Notes under the pieces: generated by a model
The model's input: only the letters and a program-made list of their open reading frames with translations
Database searches by the model: none
Told to the model about the DNA's origin: nothing
Position numbers and translations under genes: made by a program
NCBI GenBank assembly: GCA_003427395.1
Contig: BFEA01000144.1
Location: 350,015 to 379,821 of the forward strand
DNA length: 29,807 nt
Direction: 5' to 3'
Source: Chara braunii
Taxonomy: Eukaryota; Streptophyta; Charophyceae; Charales; Characeae
Shown: in pieces, positions 8,775-17,224 of the stretch
How the letters are laid out: each line of letters begins with the position of its first letter
Numbering within the stretch: position 1 is the stretch's first letter

Positions 8775-9426
8775 CTATCTCTCTTTCAATCAGTATTTCC
8801 ATCGCGTCGTCTACCCCCATAATCCCTTCCCCATCGCCACCTTCCGACATTTCTACTCCGCCCGCCTAGAACTGACTGTCCACCCCCACCGTTCCGTTCG
8901 GTGTGTTGTCCCCGACTACTCCCTCCACGTTCTGCTCCTTAGCGCCGCGTGGCGAGGCCGTAACCATATAGAGGTTTACTGCATCGTTATGGGGACCTTC
9001 CCCTTGTGCGAGAACCATGATCGGTTCCGCACAGACGTCCTCCGAACCCTCGTATCCCTTTACCCAGTCTACCTCGCTTCCCTTTCCCGCAGCGGCCAGA
9101 GATTCCACCGCTTCCATCGCATTGTCCGTTTTTAAGAACTTCCCTACAACCTCACTGCGATCGGCCGCTTCATACCCGAGCTTACGATGGAGCCGCCCCG
9201 CCCTCCCTCGTATGCGTATCGCCTTCCCTTCCCCCTTCCGGTTAATTACTGATGCAGCGGTAATGGACGCGTGTCGCGGCGACGGCACGAGAAAGATCAC
9301 GTCCTTGGATCGTCGAAGAGCCCAATCTGAGGAACCAGTAGAAGAGCAGAGTTGCCACGTTGGATGACGTCCACACGCAATCGAACGGTAAGTGGCATAC
9401 AGAGAATTGCTCCACGCGTCGATCAA
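8734..9426 (-). pseudogene. antisense extra ORF between ORF B and 3' LTR
   Basis: On the minus strand a 186-residue frame (9426 to 8866) ends at TAG 8868-8866, but the same frame continues for 43 protein-like residues (VEMSEGGDGEGIMGVDDAME, ILIEREIAKGMVVYGSGTKG) to TAA at 8736-8734. Composition is rich in Gly, Ala, Glu, Val, Asp and Lys, as in ordinary proteins. The plus-strand frame open over the same bases is rich in His, Arg, Phe and Ser, as expected of a shadow. The start is uncertain: the first about 50 residues look less coding, and the conserved-looking part begins near VINRKGEGKAIRIRGRAG (about 9250). It overlaps ORF B tail-to-tail by 41 bases. No family is recognised. Confidence 0.5.
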
Positions 9427-10559
9427 TTAGAGAAATCAACACGTGTCAACAAGCAAGCAGGAGCTTGCTAATATTGGAACCCCTTGGGCATCACATATGT
9501 GACGAACCACTTTCTATAACGCGCGATTTTCTGCGCGGTTGCAAGGAGGGGTCCTAAGCTGGGAAGATAGGGCCAATTACGGGAGATTAGGATCGGTGGA
9601 GAATTGCATCAGTGTCCTCGCTTTTTCGTCTTTTTTCGTCGTTTCCTTTTTGAATGGCCGGGCACGGGGTCAGGTGTGTCTTGGGACGGCCGGTTGATTG
9701 ATTGGTCGAATGGTTGTCTAGCGCGACGCCACACGCGCGCGCGATTAATAAATGTTGACGTCGTTTCTTTTGGTTCGGTTTTCGATCTTTTGGGCGCGAA
9801 CATCGTGCGGGAAATTGCTTCGTTCTTTTTTTGAAATTCCTCTTGAATCTTTTTCGAATTTTGTCGAGCCCCCAATGGCTCTCGGAATTTTGGACTTTCC
9901 TTCTGGAATTCATGCTTTTTGCTTTTTCGCATGAGATAGGAATTTATGAATTCAGTAATTAGGATTTTTCCTGCCGCGCGACGCCTTTTTGTTTACGCGC
10001 TTCTTCATGTGGCTGCAACGGTACTCTGATTACTGGGCGCCCTTAATCGTATGTGTAACTGTAATTCTTGGCGGGCGCCATTGTAACTGTATCTCTCTTC
10101 TTGCACTTCGTCTCTCCCGCCCCCCCCTCTCTTTCTTTTGCTGAAATTTTGTAAGTCGCGACTTGCATGCTCGGATCGATGGGTGGAGAAGGGTTACATC
10201 CCCCACGCCGCGGCCGATCATGCAGAACGCAGGCGTTCCCTCTCTAAACCTCACTCTAAGTCCTGGTAATTCCGTGTTCTTTGCGCATGCATGCACGCTA
10301 TAAATTTCGGTTGCACGATTAGTCAACTCTCTTAACCCGTCGTTGGAAGCTCGGGGTTGCGCGATCAGGAAGGGTCGGCACACGAATGAAGTAAGAGGTG
10401 AGTAAAGCAGGAGTTGGGCGACCCGACGGGCTGGTGCCGAATGCACGGGATTGACGTGGGCCACGACGGACTGTGGGCACAGGCGAATCCAACAGGTGCG
10501 GGAGGACTAAGTGGGGTGACAACTTCGTGGGTTGGTGCGTGACGACGGACTGTCCGCAT
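9427..10559. other. non-coding 3' region of the retrotransposon
   Basis: This is the stretch between the antisense ORF and the polypurine tract. Short ORFs on both strands (for example 10030-10464 minus) show no motif or composition that I would call coding. It contains T-rich stretches near 9770-9860 and no tandem repeat. Confidence 0.6.
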
Positions 10560-10585
10560 CGGAGAGAGAGAGAGAGAGGAGAGAG
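10560..10585 (+). other. polypurine tract (plus-strand primer)
   Basis: An uninterrupted run of G and A (GGAGAGAGAG...GGAGAGAG) lies directly against the first base of the 3' LTR (TTGAGGTTG). This is the position and composition of the polypurine tract that primes plus-strand DNA synthesis in LTR elements. Confidence 0.8.
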
Positions 10586-11898
10586 TTGAGGTTGATAAAC
10601 GCGGATTTACTGTTCTGTTGTCTCGTCCCCCTCTTCACCTGTGTACATACATTTTGATTGCGGTTCCGGGCGGTTTGCCCGTTCTTATTTCCGTTTCGGC
10701 TTTCTGAAATCTGGGCTTGGTTTTTTGCTCACACTTGTCCTTGCTATGCCCGTCCCGATTGCATTATGTGTATGATTATCGAATGAATGGATGTATGAGT
10801 GTGTGGATATGTGGACGTTATGCCTGCTTGTATATCTTTTTGCTAAGAACCCATGTCCTTGCTTTCTGTTTGTAACAAATCTTTGCCCACACCTGATGCA
10901 GCTATAGACGGGACGAGGATCCGACACTGATAGCGATTTTGTCCTCGTTACGATTTTGTCCTCGTTTTTGCTTATCTCGCGATGGGGGTTGTCATCTGGT
11001 TGCATCTTGCATAGTCCGAAGCAATTACACGATCCGAGGTTTGGCTCTGCGAATGTCGCGCGAGAACACGTGTAAATGCGATCCGAGTCGCGCCCTTACA
11101 CGCATTCCCGCACGTCGATTCGCCCACCCAAAAAGATTTGCGGCGAAACCGTCATCCCGTACGAGCACGTTGAGGCGTCACTGAGTCTGCATGTCCTGCA
11201 TGTGCTCGTGCGCGGTGACGATATCCCGACCCGAGCTATGCCCTCGGCGATGATACCATGACGCGATCTTGGAGCTCAGACTCGTCCTACGACCCGAACT
11301 ATTTCACCCCTATGATAAACGAGCTCATAAGGACGCGATACCCCTGTCACACGGAGAATCGGCTATGTCCGCGGGAATTCCACTGCGCCACCTCTAGCGA
11401 CCCTCGGTGCTCCGATTTCCCTTCTCCCGACCACACCTACTACTTCACCCGCTCGGGATTTGTTGTCATCACTATCAGTCTCCCTCCTTTCCGCCTTCTT
11501 CTCCCGTATCATCAACTCAGTGTTGTTCCGTGGCCGGCCATAGCCCCCTATTAGCCCAATACGTTTTGCGTGAACTGCCGACGTAGCGGCAAACAGAGAA
11601 CTCCGGAATTCGGAAGGCCCAACACAGGTACGCGGCGGCCTGCGCCAAATGACGGCCCTAGACGGCCCAACTTTTCGGGACCATCTCCACCACGGAGGGA
11701 TCTTCCCGTAACCCGTCGCCCACAGTGTCCCGGCCCTTCCGGACTGTGAGACCCTTGCGCGCGCACCCCTCATTCGCCTAATTGCATTCATACCCTTAAG
11801 ACTCCCCCACTTCCCCAAAAATCCTGGGCACACCCCTTTTTGCACTTCCAGGCCCACATCCCACTGCGATCAGGAAGTCGCGCTGGGCGTGAGGTTGG
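10586..11898 (+). repeat. 3' LTR
   Basis: This is the second copy of the direct repeat that opens the window. It differs from the 5' copy by many point changes and by a 17-bp tandem duplication of ACGATTTTGTCCTCGTT near 10937-10970. The copies agree up to GAGGTTGG (11898); beyond that lies unrelated flanking sequence starting GCGTCACAG. A 164-residue minus-strand frame is open in both LTRs (761-1255 and 11363-11857), which is expected of copies of one sequence and is not called as a gene. Confidence 0.9.
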
Positions 11899-11942
11899 GC
11901 GTCACAGCGCAATCGACATTCTCAGGCGGTGCTGCACAGCCC

Positions 11943-12330
11943 TTTTTTTTTTTTTTTTTTTTTTTTTGAAGCCCAGGTTGTTGTAGAGGTGGGATACTAG
12001 ACCAATGACAGTTATCCACAGTACTCGCCCACTCGGTTGTCCAGCTGAATCCCTCTGAAGACCCCACCCACCCTTCCTCTTATCATTTTTGCCCTGGCGC
12101 ACCCTCACCCCCCCTCTCCTACCCTAGTGTTAACCACCTGGGACCATCACCCATTGCCATATTGGCAGGGTGACCTGACCAGACATCGGTTGCAAGCACC
12201 CGGGCTAGGCAGAGAGACCTACCCGTCTGCTCAGCCCTGGTTGAAGCAGATGCCGTGCAAGCCCGATTGCACAGGGACTTTGGGAGCCAGGTATGAACAT
12301 GCTACTACCGGTCTTCATGAGGGTGCACAG
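11943..12330 (-). mobile_element. retroposon-like segment with A25 tail (minus strand)
   Basis: A run of 25 T (11943-11967) reads as an A tail on the minus strand and ends a GC-rich segment extending rightwards to about 12300-12330. Such a tail is typical of SINE- or mRNA-derived retroposons. A TGCACAG lies just left of the tail (11933-11939) and again near 12325, which could be a short target duplication. No clear A/B box promoter or protein frame was found, so the class and right boundary are open. Confidence 0.35.
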
Positions 12331-12724
12331 TGTTACGTTGTATTGCTACTATTGTGTTTTGATGGCAGCCCACCGTCTCTCTCATTTCCTCTCGTTGTGC
12401 AAAGGAACATCGGCGCTCTCAGGTGGCGCTACAAAAAAGAAATGGCCAACCCTGCGCCCCTCCCAGACACCCATTTTCTCATTTTTCTTTTCTTCCTGAT
12501 TCAAACTTCCCAATTGAGAAATGCTGGGTGCCGGCCACAAACATTGCCGCACGACCTCTGCCGGCGACCGCTGGTAGTCCGAACTTCGACCTCTGTCGAG
12601 ACCATCCCAGCGACCGGTCGGTCTTATGACACGTAAGCTGCAGCCTCCTGGCTGTGAACTCACACTCACACCCGTGTTGGCCAAGGACCCTGCTAATACC
12701 GATCAGAGTTATCAAGCTGACTAT

Positions 12725-13187
12725 GGGCCTCGCCACACCACTCTTGAAAGGGGGAATTTTTTCAAGAGCTGTCAGACGTTCTCAAGAGTTGGGTTTTCAA
12801 GAGTTTCCGGCCCCTCGCCACACAGCACTCTCGAAAGGGCGATGGTGCTGGACAACCGATGAAAAACGACAGTCGTACAACATTGTTTTTTCCGAATGGC
12901 GTCAGGATAACCGATGAAAAACGACAGTCGTACAACATTGTTTTTTCCGAATGGCGTCAGGATAATGGCCTGACAACTCTCGAAAATCGAAAGTCCCTCA
13001 AGGGTTCGGCCGAGGACGCTTGAAAACGCACGAGTTGCAGGCTGGGGTTTCCCATCTTTCGAGAGCTGCTCTTGAAAGGGTTTCAAGAGCTGCTCTGACA
13101 GCCCTTGACTGCCCCAAGTTTCGAGAGGCTGTGTGGAGATGCACCAACTCTTGAAAACGAGTTTTCAAGAGTGGTGTGGCGAGGCCC
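12725..13187. mobile_element. foldback MITE with 25-bp perfect terminal inverted repeats
   Basis: Bases 12725-12749 (GGGCCTCGCCACACCACTCT, then TGAAA) are the exact reverse complement of 13163-13187. The 463-bp element is flanked on both sides by TAT (12722-12724 and 13188-13190), a possible 3-bp target duplication as made by Harbinger-type transposases. Inside, many copies of CTCTTGAAA, CTCGAAAG and TTCAAGAG in both orientations (such as CAAGAGCTGTCAGA at 12766 against TCTGACAGCCCTTG at 13098) would let most of it fold on itself. It has no coding capacity. Confidence 0.8.
12852..12961 (+). repeat. 55-bp tandem duplication inside the MITE
   Basis: Two adjacent 55-bp copies (12852-12906 and 12907-12961), each containing ACCGATGAAAAACGACAGTC, differ at one base. 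The near identity shows a recent duplication compared with the age of the surrounding element. Confidence 0.9.
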
Positions 13188-13240
13188 TATCACCAGGAAG
13201 ATTCAGGGCCTAAGTAGCTGCACTACTCCCCCTCCGCCAA

Positions 13241-13288
13241 CCTTTTGAATACATCTGGACTAACATGAGTCCAGATGCATTCAAAAAG
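13241..13288. repeat. 21-bp inverted repeat (hairpin)
   Basis: Arms 13241-13261 and 13268-13288 (…GAATACATCTGGACT and AGTCCAGATGCATTC…) pair at 19 of 21 positions around a 6-base loop. The motif GTCCAGATGCA recurs near 25789. It could be a miniature inverted-repeat element or a hairpin RNA; nothing decides between these. Confidence 0.6.
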
Positions 13289-13289
13289 T

Positions 13290-13930
13290 CGGAGCCTGGC
13301 GGGTAGCGCAACTAGGCCCTCGTTTCCTTATTTTGAGCATTTGGTGAGTGATGAAGCGAGGCCCTTCGCAGTTGGGAACGGTGAGGGTTGGTACAGGCGG
13401 GCACGCCGACCCCGCTCCGTGAGTCCGCACCAAACGCGGTTTTCACTCCAAACACGGTTTTCACTTGATGCATCGAAAAGTGACGCCAAACGAACTGAAG
13501 GACACAAAGGAACAAAAGAAGGTCCAGCGTGGACAAGCGCCGCTGGAGTCATCAACACAGGACTCGCCAAAAAAAAAAAAACGTGTTTTAGTGAGCGGTG
13601 CTGAGAGGCCCCACAAGTAGCCAGGTTTCTAAACGAAACAAAAGAATGAGGGGTGCATGTTTCACCCTTCTAGCCGAAGGTACACGCCCTTCTCTACATG
13701 TGGTGACTGGTGCAGCGAAAGCCGACCTTCCTTGCTACTCGAACGTGGCTTCCCGTGCCAGGGTGTCATCGCCTGCCTTTGGACAGGGTGTCATCGCCCA
13801 CCTTCTTTGTGTTTTTTTTTGCCTTCCTTTGCTTGCCCTTTTTGACGGTCTCGAGGTATCATCATTGAGCTGACCGGGCCCAAGCAATTCAGAAATATTT
13901 AGGTTCTATTTAGGTTTTACTCATCGAGTT
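13290..13930. other. no gene seen; low-complexity non-coding stretch
   Basis: I see only an A13 run near 13568 and a direct repeat CCAAAC(G/A)CGGTTTTCACT at about 13430-13464. Short frames carry no recognisable motif. Confidence 0.5.
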
Positions 13931-13931
13931 C

Positions 13932-14003
13932 CTTCATGTGGATTTGAACTCCGGTCTGTATTTCAACAGTTCATGGGTGTACCCACTGAGCTAGGCTCTC
14001 TGT
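13932..14003 (-). repeat. tRNA-like sequence (A and B boxes), minus strand
   Basis: On the minus strand the sequence has a perfect RNA polymerase III A box, TAGCTCAGTGGGTA (13993-13980), and a B box, GTTCAAATCC (13949-13940), spaced as in a tRNA. The anticodon stem does not pair well and the acceptor ends do not match, so this is a tRNA pseudogene or SINE head and not a working tRNA. It resembles 14522-14590 closely. Confidence 0.55.
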
Positions 14004-14044
14004 TTTTTTTTGCCCTTTTCATCGTCATTGGTTCTTTTTTCGTT

Positions 14045-14108
14045 TCGACAGTGGTGCGGCGACGCCCTAAGAACTGTGGAATGCAGACTCGGGTTCGAAC
14101 CCCCTCTT

Positions 14109-14110
<2 letters not shown>
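14045..14110 (+). repeat. tRNA-like sequence with strong B box
   Basis: GGGTTCGAACCCC (14091-14103) is an ideal B box. The preceding GAACTGTGGAATGCAGACT parallels GAACTGTTGAAATACAGACC in the minus-strand element at 13932-14003, so both come from one tRNA-related family in opposite orientation. The A-box region (TTCGACAGTGG, about 14044-14054) is degenerate. Confidence 0.45.
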
Positions 14111-14153
<43 letters not shown>

Positions 14154-14370
14154 NTTTTTTTTTTTGCCTATCCTGGTGGTGGTAAGAGAACCACCGGGAT
14201 TGAGGCTTTGCCTGGCAGGTCGCTCCATCTATTACTCGGGTTCGAACCCGAACTGGTGCAAGGTCCCACTTGCGCAAATAAGGAGATTTCGGCCGTTGAT
14301 CTTTGCTATCTACGGTCAGTATCTCTTAATTCGTGCAAGTGGGACCTAGCCCCTGAGCTAGATCGATGAA
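14111..14370 (-). mobile_element. SINE with long A tail (minus strand)
   Basis: Read on the minus strand, the element starts with an A box (TAGCTCAGGGGC, 14360-14349), has a B box inside the palindrome CGGGTTCGAACCCG (14250-14237), a body (AATAGATGGAGC ... CACCAGGATAGG, about 14233-14166) and a tail of about 54 A (T run 14111-14165 with one N at 14154). The tRNA-like head plus A tail is the usual SINE plan. The body matches 24173-24240 elsewhere in the window, so it is a dispersed family. About 100 bases lie between the A and B boxes, far more than in a tRNA. Confidence 0.65.
14262..14346. repeat. 25-bp inverted repeat between the SINE A and B boxes
   Basis: Arms 14262-14286 (GGTCCCACTTGCGC...) and 14322-14346 (...GTGCAAGTGGGACC) pair at 21 of 25 positions around a 35-base loop. 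The hairpin sits exactly in the interval that separates the two promoter boxes. Confidence 0.75.
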
Positions 14371-14521
14371 ACCAAATACTTCTACCCTCCCCCAAAAAAA
14401 GAAATACAAAAAAACGAAATAAAAAAATTCTAACGAGAGTTTTACCCTTAGCTCAGTTAAAAAAAGGATGCTGGTAGGTAGGTAGTGCGAGGTGAAATTG
14501 AGAGAAGCACGATCCGACCAA

Positions 14522-14590
14522 GTGCCCTTAGCTCAGTTGGTACACCGATGAGCTGTTGAGATGCGAACCTGAGGTCGAACCCGAATGAAC
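14522..14590 (+). repeat. tRNA-like sequence (A and B boxes), plus strand
   Basis: A perfect A box, TAGCTCAGTTGGTA (14529-14542), is followed by TACACCGATGAGCTGTTGAG and a near-perfect B box, GGTCGAACCC (14573-14582). The D arm and acceptor ends do not fold as a real tRNA. A partial copy of the same start (CCTTAGCTCAGTT) lies at 14446-14458. Confidence 0.5.
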
Positions 14591-14642
14591 TACCGGTAGT
14601 TGGGTTGCAACTGAATACTCCTACCGGTAGTTGGGTTGCAAC
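14590..14642 (+). repeat. 22-bp direct repeat, 31-bp period
   Basis: CTACCGGTAGTTGGGTTGCA (plus AC) occurs at 14590-14611 and 14621-14642. Each copy contains the palindrome CTACCGGTAG. It directly follows the tRNA-like sequence. Confidence 0.85.
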
Positions 14643-15168
14643 CAATTTACTTGTTGCCGAGCAGTTCGACGATAAGGCCGTCTCGCTTTTAGGAAACGAA
14701 ACACATCCGTGGACATGCTCACATGAGGGTTAAAATGAATGTATCTAACCGCAATTACGCCTCGTTACAGATGTATCGCGTCATAAATTACGTCTATAGA
14801 GGAGAAGTAAAACGGCCCGCAGAGTGTGTACGCTCTCAGGCCGGCGGGCGTTGAGAACCAACGACTTCGACGAACGTGCGAGTGCGCGCTGGGGGGGAGA
14901 GATCGCAGCCTCATGGCGCACCAGAATGCGTTTGGTGTACGGTCCTTACCGCCACTACTCAACACTCTGCATGTATCTGAACTGGTTTTCCTTGACCAGA
15001 TACAGCCTGACTGATCAAAGACATCGAGTGAATCTCGACCACACAATCGTCCCCATGCATCTAGAATGTTTCGCAGCAGATACAGGCCCTATCTCTCGGA
15101 GTTGTAGCGGAAGATTCTTTCTCCTTTTGACAAGTTTTGCTGAATAGTGCGGCGCGAGGCGCTGAGCT
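14643..15168. other. upstream region of the carrier gene; nothing recognised
   Basis: Several short frames exist, but none has a recognisable motif or a codon pattern like the neighbouring carrier gene. It probably contains the distal promoter of that gene. Confidence 0.4.
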
Positions 15169-15178
15169 ATTTATATTA
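15169..15178 (+). promoter_or_regulatory. candidate TATA box of the ADP/ATP carrier gene
   Basis: TATTTATATT lies 308 bases upstream of the carrier ATG. If used, transcription would start near 15200, giving a leader of roughly 280 bases that includes the CTC repeat. Confidence 0.45.
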
Positions 15179-15249
15179 TCATGGCAGAGCCGATGTAGTC
15201 GGTCGGTCCCTTCTGGACGAAGGAGACGTCAGTTACCTTCCCCCCTTCC

Positions 15250-15285
15250 CCTCCTCCTCCTCCTCCTCCTCCTCCTCCTCCTCCT
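15250..15285 (+). repeat. (CTC)n microsatellite in the probable 5' leader
   Basis: About 36 bases of uninterrupted CTC repeat between the candidate TATA box and the carrier start codon. Pyrimidine-rich leaders of this kind are common near plant promoters. Confidence 0.85.
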
Positions 15286-15485
15286 TTTTGAACCTCTGCT
15301 CTTCAAAGTTTGCTATGTAGACAAGACGATATCAACGGCTGAAGAGAGATTGAGGGATTGATTGGCAGTAGTGAGGTGGCACGCTGAGGAGCCGCCACGT
15401 GGAGCAGAGGTGTTAAGCAGCCGCCAACGGGCGCGAGTGCGCTGTCGCTGCTGCGTTTGCCGAGCGGAGACAGGTGACAGGCGAC

Positions 15486-16631
15486 ATGTTCTCTGAGTTG
15501 GCAGGCAGCGCGATGGCGGCGGGCACGTCGGCGGTTTCCCCAAGTGGGAGGGATCTCTACATGCGCGGCGGAAGCGATTCCGCCGCCGCCAGAGCGCCGT
15601 ACTTGCTCCACGGCTTCGCGGCAGCCACTGCCATGAAGACCCCTCTTCCTCAATCTCTCCTTCAGGCGGGAAGGCCGGGTATGGAAGAAGCTATGATGCC
15701 GTTCATTGCCGCGCCTAAGGAAGGGAAAGACGGCAAAGGGCTTACTCCCGCTCAGTCCTTCGCGGTCGACTTGCTGGCTGGCGGTGTCTCCGGTGGCATT
15801 TCGAAGACTGCGGTCGCGCCTATCGAGCGTGTAAAGCTTCTGCTCCAGACCCAGGACAGCAACAAGCAGCTCACCGCCGACAAGAGGTATACTGGAATCG
15901 TTAATTGTTTCTCGAGGGTGGCGAAGGAGCAAGGCGTGATGTCGTTTTGGAGGGGTAATTTGGCGAATATCATCAGGTATTTCCCCACTCAGGCGCTCAA
16001 CTTCGCATTCAAAGACACGTACAAGCAGATCTTCTGTCCGTACGACCCGAAGAAGGAGTTTTGGAAGTTTTTTGGCGGGAATCTGGCCTCCGGTGGCGCC
16101 GCCGGCGCCACTTCCCTGCTCTTCGTCTACCCACTCGATTTCGCGCGAACTCGGCTTGCGGCTGATGTCGGGAAAGGCGCTGATCGACAGTTCACCGGGC
16201 TGGGGAATTGCATCTCCACCATCCATAAGAGCGATGGCCTCAAGGGTTTGTATCAAGGATTCGGTGTCTCGGTGCAGGGTATCATCGTCTACCGAGCCGC
16301 GTTCTTCGGAGGCTTCGACACAGCGAAGGGGGTCTTTCTCCAAGACCCGAAGAACGCGCCGGTGTGGCAGAAGTGGGCCATCGCGCAGACGGTAACGGCT
16401 GGCGCTGGCATGGTGTCGTATCCGTTTGACACCGTTAGGCGGCGGCTGATGATGCAGTCGGGCTCGGGTGAGCAGATGTACTCTGGAACTATGGACTGCT
16501 GGAAGAAGATCATGAAGAACGAGGGACCGAAGGCATTCTTCAAGGGAGCGTGGTCGAATGTCATCCGTGGTGCTGGTGGTGCGCTCGTGCTTGTACTCTA
16601 CGACGAGATTCAGAAGTCGGTTAAGGGCTAA
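15486..16631 (+). CDS. AAC: mitochondrial ADP/ATP carrier (adenine nucleotide translocase)
   Basis: This is a 381-residue single-exon protein that exchanges ADP for ATP across the inner mitochondrial membrane. Residues about 92-380 form three mitochondrial-carrier repeats with the signatures PIERVK (112-117), PLDFAR (216-221) and PFDTVR (313-318). The nucleotide-translocase motif reads RRRLMM (318-323) where the family has RRRMMM. Residues 1-90 are a low-complexity N-terminal extension of the length seen in plant carriers, removed after import. ATG 15486 is chosen over the upstream in-frame GTG (15474). No intron interrupts the frame, unlike most plant homologues I know. A CTC leader and a candidate TATA box lie upstream, and a 79-bp GA repeat starts 24 bases after the stop. 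Confidence 0.97.
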   Translation: MFSELAGSAMAAGTSAVSPSGRDLYMRGGSDSAAARAPYLLHGFAAATAMKTPLPQSLLQAGRPGMEEAMMPFIAAPKEGKDGKGLTPAQSFAVDLLAGGVSGGISKTAVAPIERVKLLLQTQDSNKQLTADKRYTGIVNCFSRVAKEQGVMSFWRGNLANIIRYFPTQALNFAFKDTYKQIFCPYDPKKEFWKFFGGNLASGGAAGATSLLFVYPLDFARTRLAADVGKGADRQFTGLGNCISTIHKSDGLKGLYQGFGVSVQGIIVYRAAFFGGFDTAKGVFLQDPKNAPVWQKWAIAQTVTAGAGMVSYPFDTVRRRLMMQSGSGEQMYSGTMDCWKKIMKNEGPKAFFKGAWSNVIRGAGGALVLVLYDEIQKSVKG

Positions 16632-16653
16632 GTAGTGAAGATAAGAACATCTG

Positions 16654-16655
<2 letters not shown>

Positions 16656-16734
<79 letters not shown>
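16656..16734 (+). repeat. (GA)n microsatellite, 79 bp
   Basis: Uninterrupted GA dinucleotides just downstream of the carrier stop codon, probably within its 3' untranslated region. Confidence 0.95.
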
Positions 16735-16738
<4 letters not shown>

Positions 16739-16749
16739 CGGAGGGTAAG

Positions 16750-16905
16750 TCTGATCGACCATTGGTTCTGGGTTTCCCACTGATTTTTCCTTACATTGCG
16801 CCTGTCCTCTCCTTTGCGTAGTTACTGACCGACCATTGGTTCTGGGTTTCTCAGTGATTTTTTCTTTCTCCCTTGCGCGAGGTGGTTTTCTCCTTTGCGT
16901 AGTTA
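16750..16905 (+). repeat. tandem duplication of about 77 bp downstream of the carrier
   Basis: Two diverged copies each begin with CTGA(T/C)CGACCATTGGTTCTGG (about 16750 and 16826) and end with CTCCTTTGCGTAGTTA. The second copy has small insertions. Confidence 0.8.
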
Positions 16906-17180
16906 AGTCTTAGGTAGTACGCCTTGTCAATCTTTCTGTGTGGAATTCGTCTTTTTTTTTTGGTTCCAGATGATTTTTCTTCAAAAGTCTTCTGCATTCA
17001 CATTTTAGTATTTCTTTTTCTAGCGCACCATGCTGTCCTCTGCAGGAGCAGGTTCTTACGGAGCCTCCCTGACTACTTTTTGGTAGTGTAGGGATCTCCT
17101 CCTCTCATTACTGCGCTGTATTTCATAGTTGCTCTATTATTGTCGATGACATGTGCAACTCTCCCTCTCCCACCGTTCGC
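16906..17180. other. no feature recognised
   Basis: T-rich non-coding sequence between the duplication and the purine-rich region. It probably includes the end of the carrier transcript, but no polyadenylation signal can be named with confidence. Confidence 0.4.
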
Positions 17181-17224
17181 TTAAAGATCCCCGTTGTGAG
17201 GAAAAAACAATGGTGGTGTTTCTA

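Larger units (their letters stand above)
1..11898 (+). mobile_element. Ty3/Gypsy-type LTR retrotransposon, degenerate, with extra genes
   Basis: Two long direct repeats (1-1296 and 10586-11898) flank gag, protease, reverse transcriptase, RNase H and integrase in that order, which defines the Ty3/Gypsy (Metaviridae-like) group. Total length is at least 11.9 kb, large for the group, because about 3.4 kb lies between integrase and the 3' LTR and encodes two sense and one antisense extra reading frames. The copy is dead: in-frame stops at 1520, 1704, 2892, 4962, 5234, 5832, 7480, 8256 and 8406, frameshifts near 1650, 3670 and 4285, and deletions near 5010 and 5236. No chromodomain is seen after integrase. 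Target-site duplication cannot be tested because the left flank is outside the window. Confidence 0.93.

Noticed and set aside
8398-9135. Plus-strand 245-residue ORF over the antisense gene
   Set aside because: Its first part is a shadow of ORF B in another frame and its second part is the complement of the antisense frame; His/Arg/Phe-rich composition.
12133-12300. Possible 5S rRNA or spliceosomal snRNA gene
   Set aside because: A short stretch resembles ATGGGTGA-type 5S sequence on the minus strand, but the rest does not follow 5S, U1, U2 or U6.
14522-14590. Functional tRNA gene
   Set aside because: A and B boxes are good, but the D arm, anticodon stem and acceptor stem do not pair; better explained as a tRNA-derived repeat.
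15303-16343. 346-residue minus-strand ORF over the carrier
   Set aside because: It is the reverse-complement shadow of a GC-rich, strongly biased coding sequence whose plus strand is an unmistakable carrier.
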